Shown here: piece after piece, positions 11,524 through 20,042 of the stretch
Layout: each line of letters opens with the position of its first letter
Position numbering within the stretch: position 1 is the first letter of the stretch
NCBI RefSeq assembly: GCF_010725485.1
Contig: NZ_AP022598.1
Span: 3,534,001-3,598,000, forward strand
Length of the DNA stretch: 64,000 nucleotides
Direction of reading: 5' to 3'
Origin: Mycolicibacterium parafortuitum
GTDB lineage: Bacteria; Actinomycetota; Actinomycetes; Mycobacteriales; Mycobacteriaceae
Made by a program: the position numbers and the translations under genes
The notes under the pieces: generated by a model
What the model saw: the letters and a program-made list of their open reading frames with translations, nothing else
What the model was told of the DNA's origin: nothing
The model's database searches: none

Positions 11524-12080
11524 GCCGCCTCGTAGCGCAACAGGACCGCCCCGCCGGGGTAGCTGCGGGTCTCCAGCAGCCGCAACGAGATCCACGACGG
11601 CAGGGTCGGAAAGAACGGGATGCCACCGCCGACCGCGGTCGGTGCGACCACCAGGCGGTACTCGTCGACCAGCCCGGCCCGCACGATCGGTGCGGCCAGC
11701 GTCGCGCCGGCGACCTCCAGTTGGCCGTCGGTCTCGGCCTTGAGTTTTCTGACCACCTCGACCGGGTCGCCGCGCTCGAGCCGGGAGTTCCAGTCGACGG
11801 ACTCCAGCGTGTGGGAGAACACCACCTTGGGCATGTCCCGCCAGATCTGTGCGAAGTCGGCGATCAGCGGCGGCACATCCGGATCCTGGTCGGCGGTCGG
11901 CCAGTACGCGGTCATCAGCTCGTAGAGCCGCCGACCGTAGAATGCCAACGCGGTCTCACGCTCGAAGTCGTTCCAGTACTGATGCAGTTCCTCGCTCGGA
12001 TCGGACCAGTCGATGTCGCCCCGCGCGTCGGCGATGTAGCCGTCGAGAGACACGTTCATGCCGTAGATGAGTCTGCCCAC
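11520..12080 (-). CDS. RibD C-terminal/dihydrofolate-reductase-like protein
   Basis: 186 residues beginning at the typical motif GRLIYGMNVSLDGYIADARG and ending with a substrate-lid region and [12 protein letters not shown]. Proteins of this family bind NADPH in a DHFR-type fold, but their substrates are mostly unknown. The GTG start is chosen because the family usually begins here; an ATG at 12119 would add 13 residues with no better ribosome site. It is the last gene of a minus-strand block after the LuxR-type regulator. A second member of the family lies at 45102-45752. Confidence 0.8.
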   Translation of the reverse strand: MGRLIYGMNVSLDGYIADARGDIDWSDPSEELHQYWNDFERETALAFYGRRLYELMTAYWPTADQDPDVPPLIADFAQIWRDMPKVVFSHTLESVDWNSRLERGDPVEVVRKLKAETDGQLEVAGATLAAPIVRAGLVDEYRLVVAPTAVGGGIPFFPTLPSWISLRLLETRSYPGGAVLLRYEAA

Positions 12081-12143
12081 ACTGAACAGACTGCACCGGC
12101 GGGCAGAACTCATCGCCACGCCACGCGGGATGATCCCGGTGCG

Positions 12144-14753
12144 TCAGCCCGTCCGGCGGGGGAGCAGCGCGGCGAGTTCCTCACGGGTGGAGGTGCCGGT
12201 CTTCGACATCGCCCGGTAGATGTGGCTCTCGACGGTCCGCACCGACAGGGTCAGCCGCTCGGCGACGGCGCGGTTCGACAGACCTTCGCCGATCAGCATC
12301 ACGATCTCGTACTCGCGGTCGGTCAGCGGCAGGCGGCCGCTGGCCTGACGCAGCGCCGGCGTGCTGATGCCGAACTGCTCGGCCAACCCGGTCGCGTGCG
12401 CCGAACATCCCAGCGACGACCCCCGAAGCCCGCGGCGGCGGTACTCGATCGCGGCATGCGAGCTCGCATCGACGGCCGCGACGTGATCGCCGATCTGGGC
12501 GAACTGCTCGGCGACCGCGGCGAGTCCTGGGGCGTCGCCGTGCGCCAATGCCTCGGCGAACCGCGCCGCCAGCGCGGCCCGCGGCCCCTCGACCAGTTCG
12601 GCCAGCACCGACAGCCGTGCCCCGCAGCCGCGTTCACCGAACTGGGCCGCGGTCTGCAGGCAGATGACCTCGGCGGCGAATTGCCCTGCCGCTGCTGCCC
12701 GTTCGGCGGCGGGCAGCAGGATGTTGACCGCCTCACTGGCTGCGCCCTGACTCGCGGCCACCCAGGCCCTGGCCACACTGTGCTCGTGGTCGAGCTTGCG
12801 GAACGGGCGCGGCATCGACGTCAGCGCCTGCAAGGTCTGCGCCGCGGCGGCGGTGTCACCGCGCATCGCCAGCGCGGTGGCCCACGGGATCTGGTACCGG
12901 TAGCCCCAGCCGAGAGAATGGTTGGCGCACAGCCCGGTTGCCGCATGCTCGAGCAGCGCGCAGGCCCGGCGAAGGTCGCCGGCCCCGAGCGCGGCACGCC
13001 CCGCCACCGCCGTCCCGATCAGTTGTGTCGCCCCGGGAAGGTCGGCGGCCTGACTGTGCACCAGTGCGGCCACCTCACGGGCGTCGTCGATGCGTCCGGC
13101 CAGCAGCAATGCCCCCACGTGGGAGTCGGCGATGTTGAACCGCATCTGCGGGTTGTCGAAATCCCTTGTGGCAGCGATGTATCCGGACTCCGCGCGGGTG
13201 ACCGCGGTGGTGGTTCGGCCGGCGTCGCCGTGGATGGTGGACAGCACCCAGGCGGTTTCTGCGCCGACCACCGGAGGCATGTCGTCGTGCGCCAGCTCCT
13301 CGGATGCGGCCAGTGCTGCCGCGGGCTCGTCCATCGCGAACCAGTACACCGCCAGGAACGCGTCGATGTAGCCGCGGTCCTTCGCCGGCGTGCTTCGGGA
13401 CGCCTCGTCGATCAACGCCTTCGCCCCGTCCGGATCGCCGAGCGCCCACAGCAGGTTGCTGGCGCGCAGGAAGGCCAGCCGGGCCCGTTCGCGGTCGGTC
13501 AGGGTGGCCGGGTCGATCGCGGCCAGGACCTCGTCGGCCTCCCGTCCGCGGCCCAGCCACGACAGTGCGTGCGCGCGTACCAGACTCGGCTCCGCGCCGG
13601 CACCCGCCCGCACAGCCGCCAGCGCAAGTCGTTCGGCCAGAACGAGATCGGCGAGCCACACGGCGCCGTGCGCGGCCCGGGTCAGCAGGTCGGCGTCCGG
13701 GGCCAGATCCGAGTCCAGGCTCAACGCCGCGCGTCGCACCAGCACCGGGATCTCGTCGCGGTCGGCGGATGCCGCGAGTTCGGTCGCGACCAGCCGCCGC
13801 AGCCGGCGAAGTTTGGTCGCGGGGGCGTGCTTTCGCCGGACCTCGCCGTAGATCGGATGCGACAGTCGGACGTGGTGGCCGGTCGCGGTGGGCGCCAGCA
13901 GAATCAGGCCCCGGGTCTCGGCTTCCTCGACCGCATCCGGCTCGACGATCGTGCGCAGCGCATCCAGTTCGACGGGCTCGCCGACGGCGAGCACGTCGAT
14001 CACGTCGCCGACGGGTCCGGGCAGATCGCCGGTGCGGGATTCGATCAGCTCGACCAGGCCCGGCGGCAGCCGCGGATCCCCGACCCAGTGCCATGTCCCG
14101 TCCACCGACGTGATGCGACCGTCGGCGATCTCCTGCTCGACGATATGGGACAGGTACAGCGTGTTGCCCAGCGTCAGATTCCAAAGCCGCTGGGCCGCAT
14201 CCGGTTCCACCGGTCCGCCGAGCGCCTGCGACAGCAGCCCGGCGGTCTCGGGCAGCGGCAGCGGCTGCATGTGCAGCCGTTCCAGCCGCCCGGCCCGCCA
14301 GACCTCCTGCATGGCGGGCGGGATCGGGTCGCCCTCCCGAACGGTGAGGATCAGTTTCGCCGCCTGCCGCGAGACGATCTGGTGCACGACGAACGTCGAC
14401 AGGTCATCGAGCAGATGGACGTCGTCGATCCCGATGACCACCGGCTCACCGGCGGGCGCCGCGGTCAGCGCGTCGATCACACCACGCAGCAGCTGCACAG
14501 GTTCGGCCACACCCGGCGGCGCCCATGTGGTGAACGCGCCCAGCGGAATCGACCGCGCGGATGAGGTGCCGACCGCCCACCGGGTGATCCAGCCGTGCCC
14601 GGCCGCGGTGGCCAGCGCCTCCCGCGCGACCCTGCTCTTACCGACCCCGGCGGCGCCGTAGATGACGACCCCGGACATCTCCGCCGACGCGAGCGCAGCC
14701 TCGACCGTCCGAAGCTCTCCGGAGCGGCCGACCAACGGCCACGACACTCGCAC
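12144..14753 (-). CDS. Large ATP-binding LuxR-family regulator (LAL type)
   Basis: 869 residues. Walker A (GAAGVGKSR, about 33-41) and Walker B (VVIGIDDVHLLDD) form an N-terminal STAND/AAA-type ATPase. A long helical, TPR-like middle follows, rich in Ala-Leu repeats. The C-terminus is a LuxR helix-turn-helix: LTDREYEIVMLIGEGLSNRA followed by VAERLTLSVRTVESHIYRAM. Such proteins sense a ligand, oligomerise with ATP and activate transcription; the ligand is unknown. The GTG start sits just before the conserved VGRSGEL. It follows the secreted-protein gene by 52 bases on the same strand. Confidence 0.9.
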   Translation of the reverse strand: MRVSWPLVGRSGELRTVEAALASAEMSGVVIYGAAGVGKSRVAREALATAAGHGWITRWAVGTSSARSIPLGAFTTWAPPGVAEPVQLLRGVIDALTAAPAGEPVVIGIDDVHLLDDLSTFVVHQIVSRQAAKLILTVREGDPIPPAMQEVWRAGRLERLHMQPLPLPETAGLLSQALGGPVEPDAAQRLWNLTLGNTLYLSHIVEQEIADGRITSVDGTWHWVGDPRLPPGLVELIESRTGDLPGPVGDVIDVLAVGEPVELDALRTIVEPDAVEEAETRGLILLAPTATGHHVRLSHPIYGEVRRKHAPATKLRRLRRLVATELAASADRDEIPVLVRRAALSLDSDLAPDADLLTRAAHGAVWLADLVLAERLALAAVRAGAGAEPSLVRAHALSWLGRGREADEVLAAIDPATLTDRERARLAFLRASNLLWALGDPDGAKALIDEASRSTPAKDRGYIDAFLAVYWFAMDEPAAALAASEELAHDDMPPVVGAETAWVLSTIHGDAGRTTTAVTRAESGYIAATRDFDNPQMRFNIADSHVGALLLAGRIDDAREVAALVHSQAADLPGATQLIGTAVAGRAALGAGDLRRACALLEHAATGLCANHSLGWGYRYQIPWATALAMRGDTAAAAQTLQALTSMPRPFRKLDHEHSVARAWVAASQGAASEAVNILLPAAERAAAAGQFAAEVICLQTAAQFGERGCGARLSVLAELVEGPRAALAARFAEALAHGDAPGLAAVAEQFAQIGDHVAAVDASSHAAIEYRRRGLRGSSLGCSAHATGLAEQFGISTPALRQASGRLPLTDREYEIVMLIGEGLSNRAVAERLTLSVRTVESHIYRAMSKTGTSTREELAALLPRRTG

Positions 14754-14805
14754 TCTGAAAAGAGTAGGAGCGCAGACCGGATTTGGATGCAGAACCTGAA
14801 AGAGG

Positions 14806-15303
14806 TCAGCCGGGCTGACCGTAGACCGCGACGACGACCGAGCGGTCGAGGCTGTTCTCCGACCACACGCCGATCTGGGTGTTGGCGCAGTTCGACATGA
14901 TCGCCATGTAATCGGGACGGTAGTACCACTGGTTGAGGATCTCGATCCCGCTGATCGCCAGGGCGGGGTTGATCGCGACGGTCTCGGCGACCGTGCCGAC
15001 GAAACCGGCGTTGTCGGCGCGCACCTGCGGGGTGGACCCGTCGGAGCCGATGTCGCCGTCCAGTGCCCGGTTACGCAGTACGTCGTTGGCGTGCCACTGC
15101 GCCGCGAGCTGCAACTGCGGGTTGATCTGGATCTCGGTGTCGCATCCGGCATGGTGCTGGATGGTGTAGACGTTGACGGCCACACTCTCGTTGAGCCGTC
15201 GGTTGTCGGCGTGCGCCGCGGGTGTGCCGACGACCGCCGCGCCGGCCAGCGCCCCGGCCACCGCGACGGCGGGCAGCGCGCGCACCACGTTGCTGACGGT
15301 CAC
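14806..15303 (-). CDS. Secreted CAP-domain-like protein
   Basis: 165 residues with a clear signal peptide ending near GTPAAHA. The mature part has the CAP/SCP-like elements LNESVAVNVYTIQHHAG, LQLAAQWHANDV, AETVAINPALAISGIEILNQW and CANTQIGVW, with Cys residues that may form a disulfide. CAP proteins are secreted and often bind lipids or act at the cell surface; no catalytic role can be claimed. The amidase gene ends only nine bases upstream of its start, so the two are probably one transcript. Confidence 0.8.
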   Translation of the reverse strand: MTVSNVVRALPAVAVAGALAGAAVVGTPAAHADNRRLNESVAVNVYTIQHHAGCDTEIQINPQLQLAAQWHANDVLRNRALDGDIGSDGSTPQVRADNAGFVGTVAETVAINPALAISGIEILNQWYYRPDYMAIMSNCANTQIGVWSENSLDRSVVVAVYGQPG

Positions 15304-15312
15304 AGCGGGAGA

Positions 15313-16851
15313 CTACGCGACCCGGCCGGTCACCGAGTCCGGAGCCGTCAGATCCGGCTCCGTCGGCGGCTGCGGAGCCCACCAGTTCTCGGGCTGGTAT
15401 CTGGCCCAGCCGTTGAGCGCCTCCAGCGCCGCCGCCAGCGAGATCAGCAGCGGTTCGCTGTCGGCGGGGCCCATCAGCTGCACACCGATCGGCAACCCGT
15501 CGGAGGTGAACCCGGCCGGGACGTTGATCGACGGCCAGCCGAGCAGATTCCACGGCCACGTCACCGGGCAGGCCCGGATCATCATGCGGTCGGTGGCCGT
15601 CCCGCCGAGCGCGTCGAACGCATGCACCTTCGGTGGCGGCAGGGCCGTGGTCGGGGCGAGCACGACGTCGGCGAGGTTGAAGATCCAGCCGATCCGCTGC
15701 TGCGCGTCGGCTTCGGCGGCGCGCGCCTTGCGCAGGGTGTTCTGTGACAGCAGCCAGCCCATCCGGGCGTTGGCGCGGGTGCGCCGGTCCCACGCGACGC
15801 CGCCGGGCGCGTTGCGGCTCAGCCGGTCCATCCACTCGGGGATACCGGAGGTCGAGCGCGCCAAGAAGTTCCACGACATCCGCACTGTGTAGTCGGGGTC
15901 GGCGGCGACGACGGTGTGTCCGAGCTCGGCCAGCTGCTCGGCGACGCCTGACAGCGCCGAGCGGATCTCCGGATGCAGGGTGGCCCGGAACCCGGTGAAC
16001 GGGAACTTCGTCGACACCGCGATGCGCAGCGGTCCCGGCGCGCGGGACACATGGTCCGACACCGACACCGGCGGCGGCGTGTGCAGGTCCTGCGGCGCGT
16101 TGCCCGACGCCGCGTCGAGCACCAGCGCCGCGTCGGACACCGTGCGGGCCAGCACGCCGTTGACGGTGATGCCGTTGAAGGCCTCCGGCAGCGGCGAGGT
16201 CGAGATGCGGCCGCGCTGGGGTTTGATGCCGACCAGATGTGTCCATGCGGCCGGGATGCGGACGCTGCCCGCGCCGTCGGAGCCGATCGCGGCCGCGACC
16301 AGGCCCGCGGCCACCGCGGCGGCACTGCCGCCCGACGATCCGCCCGGGGTGTGCTCCCGCGACCACGGATTGCGGGTGTGTCCGAACGCCGGTCCACTGG
16401 TGAACGGCCACTGGCCGAGCTCGCAGGTGTTGGTCTTGCCGACGATCACCGCGCCGGCGGCGCGCAGCCGGCGCACCACCTCGGCGTCGGCGTCGGCGGG
16501 CCTGATCTCGCCGCAGGCGCCGAAGCGGGTGGGCACCCCGGCGACGTCGACGTCGTCCTTGACCGCGATCGGGATACCCAGCAGGGGCCGGCGGGCCGGG
16601 TCGTGTCCCTCGGCGCGCACCCGGTCGGCCTCGGCCGCCTCGGCGAGGGCCTGCTCGGTCAGCACCACCCGGAACGCGTTGAGCGTCGGTTGGCTGGCCT
16701 CGATCGCGGCCAGCGAGTGACGCACCAGGTCGAGCGACGTCGCGGTGCCGCTGGCGAGCTGAAACAGCTGGTTGCCCACCGTCGGAAACCGGGTCGGGAC
16801 ACGGGCGGGGATGCGGGGGCGGGAGGTGGGACGGGAAGACGAATCGGCCAT
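15313..16851 (-). CDS. amiA2: Amidase-signature family hydrolase (AmiA2-like)
   Basis: 512 residues with the Ser-cisSer-Lys catalytic set: Lys in GIPIAVKDDVDVAGV, the Gly/Ser-rich block PGGSSGGSAAAVAAGL, and the nucleophile region GSDGAGSVRIPAAW. The family hydrolyses amide bonds of small carboxamides; the natural substrate is unknown. In M. tuberculosis amiA2 also lies next to recO, divergently transcribed. The ATG is preferred over a GTG one codon upstream. Its likely promoter shares the 63-base gap with recO. Confidence 0.9.
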   Translation of the reverse strand: MADSSSRPTSRPRIPARVPTRFPTVGNQLFQLASGTATSLDLVRHSLAAIEASQPTLNAFRVVLTEQALAEAAEADRVRAEGHDPARRPLLGIPIAVKDDVDVAGVPTRFGACGEIRPADADAEVVRRLRAAGAVIVGKTNTCELGQWPFTSGPAFGHTRNPWSREHTPGGSSGGSAAAVAAGLVAAAIGSDGAGSVRIPAAWTHLVGIKPQRGRISTSPLPEAFNGITVNGVLARTVSDAALVLDAASGNAPQDLHTPPPVSVSDHVSRAPGPLRIAVSTKFPFTGFRATLHPEIRSALSGVAEQLAELGHTVVAADPDYTVRMSWNFLARSTSGIPEWMDRLSRNAPGGVAWDRRTRANARMGWLLSQNTLRKARAAEADAQQRIGWIFNLADVVLAPTTALPPPKVHAFDALGGTATDRMMIRACPVTWPWNLLGWPSINVPAGFTSDGLPIGVQLMGPADSEPLLISLAAALEALNGWARYQPENWWAPQPPTEPDLTAPDSVTGRVA

Positions 16852-16914
16852 CACTTCAGAGAGTATCGGCGCTGCGGACCGAAATTCGTCCCCCGGCAGT
16901 GGGAGACTGGGCGG

Positions 16915-17748
16915 ATGCGTCTGTACCGGGACCGAGCGGTCGTGCTGCGCCAGCACAAGCTCGGCGAAGCCGACCGGATCGTGAGCCTTCTCACGCGCGA
17001 TCACGGCCTGGTGCGCGCCGTCGCCAAGGGGGTGCGGCGTACCCGCAGCAAGTTCGGTGCGCGGCTGGAACCGTTCGCGCACATCGACGTTCAGCTGCAC
17101 CCGGGCCGCAACCTCGACATCGTCACCCAGGTGCAGGCCATCGACGCATTCGCCTCCGACATCGTCAGCGACTACGGCCGCTACACCAGTGCCTGCGCGA
17201 TGCTGGAGACCGCGGAGCGGATCGCGGGAGAGGAACGTGCCCCCGTCCCCGCACTGCACCGGCTCACCGTCGCCGCGCTGCGCGCCGTCGCCGACGGCAC
17301 CCGGCCCCGTGAGCTGGTCCTCGACGCGTACCTGCTGCGCGCGATGGGGGTGGCCGGCTGGGCGCCGGCGCTGGTCGAATGCGCGCGGTGCGCGGCCCCG
17401 GGGCCGCATCGCGCCTTCAACGTCGCCGCGGGCGGCAGCGTATGCGTGCACTGCAGGCCGTCGGGGTCGGTGACCCCGCCGCAGGCGGTGCTCGACCTGA
17501 TGGCCGCGCTCTACGAGGGTGACTGGGAGCATGCGGTGACCTCCACCCCGGCGCACCGCAGTCATGCCAGCGGGCTGGTCGCCGCGCATCTGCAATGGCA
17601 CCTGGAACGCCAGCTGCGGACGCTGCCACTGGTCGAGCGGCCGGGTCGGGCCGAGGCGGCCAGGGGCATCAGGCAGGATGTTGCGCATGGCAACGGAACG
17701 GAATCGGCGACGGAAGGGCAGCTACCCACAGCTGCCTCCGGCGCCTGA
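16915..17748 (+). CDS. recO: DNA repair protein RecO
   Basis: 277 residues: an N-terminal OB fold ([20 protein letters not shown]), then a helical domain containing a zinc-site pattern, CARC followed after some 20 residues by CVHC. RecO helps load RecA onto gapped DNA and anneals strands. The ATG matches the conserved N-terminus. The last 62 bases overlap the uppS start in another frame, so the C-terminal tail of RecO ([15 protein letters not shown] onwards) is encoded by sequence shared with the uppS N-terminus. Confidence 0.95.
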   Translation: MRLYRDRAVVLRQHKLGEADRIVSLLTRDHGLVRAVAKGVRRTRSKFGARLEPFAHIDVQLHPGRNLDIVTQVQAIDAFASDIVSDYGRYTSACAMLETAERIAGEERAPVPALHRLTVAALRAVADGTRPRELVLDAYLLRAMGVAGWAPALVECARCAAPGPHRAFNVAAGGSVCVHCRPSGSVTPPQAVLDLMAALYEGDWEHAVTSTPAHRSHASGLVAAHLQWHLERQLRTLPLVERPGRAEAARGIRQDVAHGNGTESATEGQLPTAASGA

Positions 17749-18577
17749 CGACTATCCGACGTTCCCGGACAAGTCGACCTGGCCGGTGGTCTTCCCCGAG
17801 ATCCCGGCGGGCACCAACGGTCGGTTCGCCCGCCCGCCGCAGCACACCTCGAAGGAAGCGGCTCCCCAGATTCCGGCCGACCAGGTGCCCCAGCACGTCG
17901 CGGTGGTGATGGACGGCAACGGCCGGTGGGCCACCCAGCGCGGGCTCGGCCGCACCGAGGGCCACAAGATGGGCGAGGCGGTGCTCATCGACATCACCTG
18001 CGGCGCGATCGAGATCGGCATCAAACACCTGACCGTGTACGCGTTCTCGACGGAGAACTGGAAGCGCAGCACCGAGGAGGTGCGCTTCCTGATGGGGTTC
18101 AACCGGGAGGTGGTGCGCCGCCGCCGCGAGAACCTCAACGACATGGGCGTGCGGATGCGCTGGGTGGGCTCGCGTCCGCGCATGTGGAGCAGCGTCATCA
18201 AGGAATTCGACATCGCCGAGCAGATGACGGTCGACAACGACGTCATCACCATCAACTACTGCGTGAACTACGGCGGCCGTACCGAGATCGTGGAGGCGGC
18301 GCGCGAACTCGCGCAGGAGGCCGTCGACGGCAAGATCAAACCCAACCGCATCAGCGAGGCGCAGTTCGCCAAGCATCTGCACCGGTCCGACATCCCCGAT
18401 GTCGACCTGTTCATCCGGACCTCGGGGGAGCAGCGGGCGAGCAACTTCCTGTTGTGGCAGGCGGCCTACGCCGAATACGTCTTCCAGGACAAGCTCTGGC
18501 CCGACTACGACCGGCGCGACCTGTGGGCCGCGTGCGAGGAGTACGTCCAACGCAACCGCCGCTTCGGCCGCGCCTAG
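17687..18577 (+). CDS. uppS: Decaprenyl diphosphate synthase (Z-prenyltransferase)
   Basis: 296 residues. The catalytic motifs [23 protein letters not shown] cut short here as [10 protein letters not shown], plus [22 protein letters not shown] and the acidic LWPDYD end region, identify a cis-prenyltransferase. In mycobacteria this enzyme makes the C50 carrier for peptidoglycan, arabinogalactan and lipoarabinomannan. The N-terminal extension [20 protein letters not shown] matches the mycobacterial type. The start ATG inside recO follows an AGGCAGGA ribosome site by eight bases. Confidence 0.95.
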   Translation: MATERNRRRKGSYPQLPPAPDDYPTFPDKSTWPVVFPEIPAGTNGRFARPPQHTSKEAAPQIPADQVPQHVAVVMDGNGRWATQRGLGRTEGHKMGEAVLIDITCGAIEIGIKHLTVYAFSTENWKRSTEEVRFLMGFNREVVRRRRENLNDMGVRMRWVGSRPRMWSSVIKEFDIAEQMTVDNDVITINYCVNYGGRTEIVEAARELAQEAVDGKIKPNRISEAQFAKHLHRSDIPDVDLFIRTSGEQRASNFLLWQAAYAEYVFQDKLWPDYDRRDLWAACEEYVQRNRRFGRA

Positions 18578-18584
18578 GAGTCAG

Positions 18585-18992
18585 ATGGACCTGTCGGAAC
18601 GTCTCGCGACCGTGCTGGAGGAGATCCTGCCGGTGACCCGGGAGGCCGACGGCGCGCTGACCGTGCAGCACGAGGCGACGTTCGCGTCACTGCGGGTGGT
18701 GACCATCGCCGAGGATCTGGAGCTGGTCTCGCTGACGCAGGTCCTCGCCTGGGATCTGCCGCTGGACAGCAAGATTCGGGCCAAGGTCGCCAAACACGCC
18801 CACGACACGCTGCTCGGCACGGTATCGCTGGTGGAGAAGATCGGTGCAGGCAAGGGCACGACGAAGAAGACGGGTGATGTCTTGTTGCGCTACAACTTCC
18901 CGGCAGCCGGGCTGACCGACGACGCGTTACGCACGCTGCTGTTGATGGTGCTGGCCACCGGCACCGACGTCCGCCACGCGATGGTCGGGTGA
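18585..18992 (+). CDS. Conserved YbjN-like small protein (Rv2360c-like)
   Basis: 135 residues beginning MDLSERLATVLEEILPVTRE, with the hydrophobic beta strands RVVTIAEDLELVSLTQVLAW and a final helix DDALRTLLLMVLATG. This resembles the YbjN / secretion-chaperone-like fold; the function is unknown. A TAGGAG ribosome site partly made from the uppS stop region precedes the ATG by four bases. M. tuberculosis has a similar gene in the same place after uppS. Confidence 0.8.
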   Translation: MDLSERLATVLEEILPVTREADGALTVQHEATFASLRVVTIAEDLELVSLTQVLAWDLPLDSKIRAKVAKHAHDTLLGTVSLVEKIGAGKGTTKKTGDVLLRYNFPAAGLTDDALRTLLLMVLATGTDVRHAMVG

Positions 18993-18996
18993 CGGC

Positions 18997-19179
18997 ATGC
19001 GGATCGCACTGATCGTCGTCGGCGTGATCGTCGCGCTGTTCGGCACGTTGTTCGCGTTCCAGGGATTCGGCGCCGTGCAGGGCAGCCCGATGAGCGACAC
19101 CACCACCTGGGCGGTGCTCGGGCCGCTGATCGCGATCGCCGGGGTGATCGTCGCCGTGGTGGGCTGGCGCAGGCGCTAG
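18997..19179 (+). CDS. Small two-helix membrane protein
   Basis: 60 residues with two hydrophobic segments (ALIVVGVIVALFGTLFAF and WAVLGPLIAIAGVIVAVVGW) joined by a short loop and ending WRRR, so a hairpin membrane protein. The start lies four bases after the previous stop, which suggests coupling. No function recognised. Confidence 0.65.
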   Translation: MRIALIVVGVIVALFGTLFAFQGFGAVQGSPMSDTTTWAVLGPLIAIAGVIVAVVGWRRR

Positions 19180-19189
19180 TTCCCGGCGG

Positions 19190-19585
19190 TCAGTTCCCGG
19201 ACCCGCACCGACCGCAGATCCCGAAGATCTCGATGACGTGGCTGACGTCGGTGAAGCCGTGCTGGTGGGCGACATCGGCGGCCCACGACTCGACCTGACC
19301 GCCCTGGATCTCCACCGTCGAGCCGCAGGCGCGGCAGACCAGATGATGGTGATGGTGCTCCGAACAGCGCCGGTACACCGATTCGCCGGTGTCGGTGCGC
19401 AGCGTGTCGACCAGACCCGTGGCGGCCATCTGCTGCAGCGTCCGGTACACCGTCGTCAGGCCGATTCCCTCACCGCGGCGCCGTAACTCGTCGTGGATCT
19501 CCTGCGCGGAGCGGAAGTCGTCGAGGTTCTCCAGCAGCGCCGAGATCGCGGCGCGCTGGCGCGTCGCGCGGACCGCGCCCGTCAT
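19190..19585 (-). CDS. zur: Zinc uptake regulator Zur (FurB)
   Basis: 131 residues of the Fur family. The N-terminal winged helix includes TRQRAAISALLENLDDFRSA and GLTTVYRTLQQM. The metal-sensing half carries HHHHHLVCRACGS and a C-terminal CGRCGSGN, giving two CxxC pairs for the structural zinc. Zur represses zinc uptake and zinc-free ribosomal protein genes when zinc is plentiful. The start overlaps the smtB stop by four bases, the known mycobacterial smtB-zur operon arrangement. Confidence 0.95.
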   Translation of the reverse strand: MTGAVRATRQRAAISALLENLDDFRSAQEIHDELRRRGEGIGLTTVYRTLQQMAATGLVDTLRTDTGESVYRRCSEHHHHHLVCRACGSTVEIQGGQVESWAADVAHQHGFTDVSHVIEIFGICGRCGSGN

Positions 19586-19956
19586 CGCGGTTCTCCCGCC
19601 GATCCTTCGGCGGCGTGTGTCACGGCCGCGATGACGATGTCGGTCAGGTGGTGATCCACCAGGCGGTAGAGCACTTCTCGGCCTGACCGGGAGCCCTCGA
19701 CCACGCCGGCCGATTTCAGGATGCGCAGATGCTGGCTCACCAGCGGCTGCGGGACGTCGAGCGCGTCGACGAGTTCGTGCACGCACCGTGCGTCCTCACG
19801 CAGCTGCAGCACGATCGCGATCCGTACCGGTGCGGCGAGTGCGCGCAGCAGGTCGCCCGCGGTGTCGAGCACCGCCCGGGAGGGGAGCTCGGCCGCCGGG
19901 GTGTCACCGTGGGCGTGGACGTCCTGCGGCGCAGCCGTACTGGAAACGGTTTTCAT
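19582..19956 (-). CDS. smtB: Zinc-responsive ArsR-family repressor SmtB
   Basis: 124 residues. The winged helix contains [20 protein letters not shown]. The last helix carries [17 protein letters not shown], an exact D-x-H-x10-H-x2-E alpha-5 zinc site as in SmtB/CzrA sensors. Zinc binding releases the repressor from DNA, which in M. tuberculosis raises zur expression. A good promoter with an internal palindrome lies just upstream. The start is the ATG two bases downstream of the predicted transcription start region, so the mRNA may be nearly leaderless. Confidence 0.94.
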   Translation of the reverse strand: MKTVSSTAAPQDVHAHGDTPAAELPSRAVLDTAGDLLRALAAPVRIAIVLQLREDARCVHELVDALDVPQPLVSQHLRILKSAGVVEGSRSGREVLYRLVDHHLTDIVIAAVTHAAEGSAGEPR

Positions 19957-19964
19957 TAGAGACC

Positions 19965-19992
19965 AAGATACATGCACGCCCATGCATGTCAA
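19965..19992 (-). promoter_or_regulatory. smtB-zur promoter with SmtB operator
   Basis: On the minus strand a consensus -35 TTGACA is followed by a 16-base spacer and a -10 TATCTT. A perfect inverted repeat, ACATGCA-N6-TGCATGT at 19970-19989, fills the spacer and touches both hexamers. This is the placement expected for an ArsR-type repressor that blocks RNA polymerase. Binding by SmtB is inferred from position and symmetry. Confidence 0.75.
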
Positions 19993-20042
19993 TCGGGGAC
20001 ATCGCGCGGGGCCCGGCGGGCGCCTCGCTACGCTGTGAACCC

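Noticed and set aside
11721..14564. 947-codon open frame on the plus strand
   Set aside because: It is antisense to the LuxR-type regulator gene, rich in Arg/Gly/His without any domain, and typical of shadow frames in high-GC DNA.
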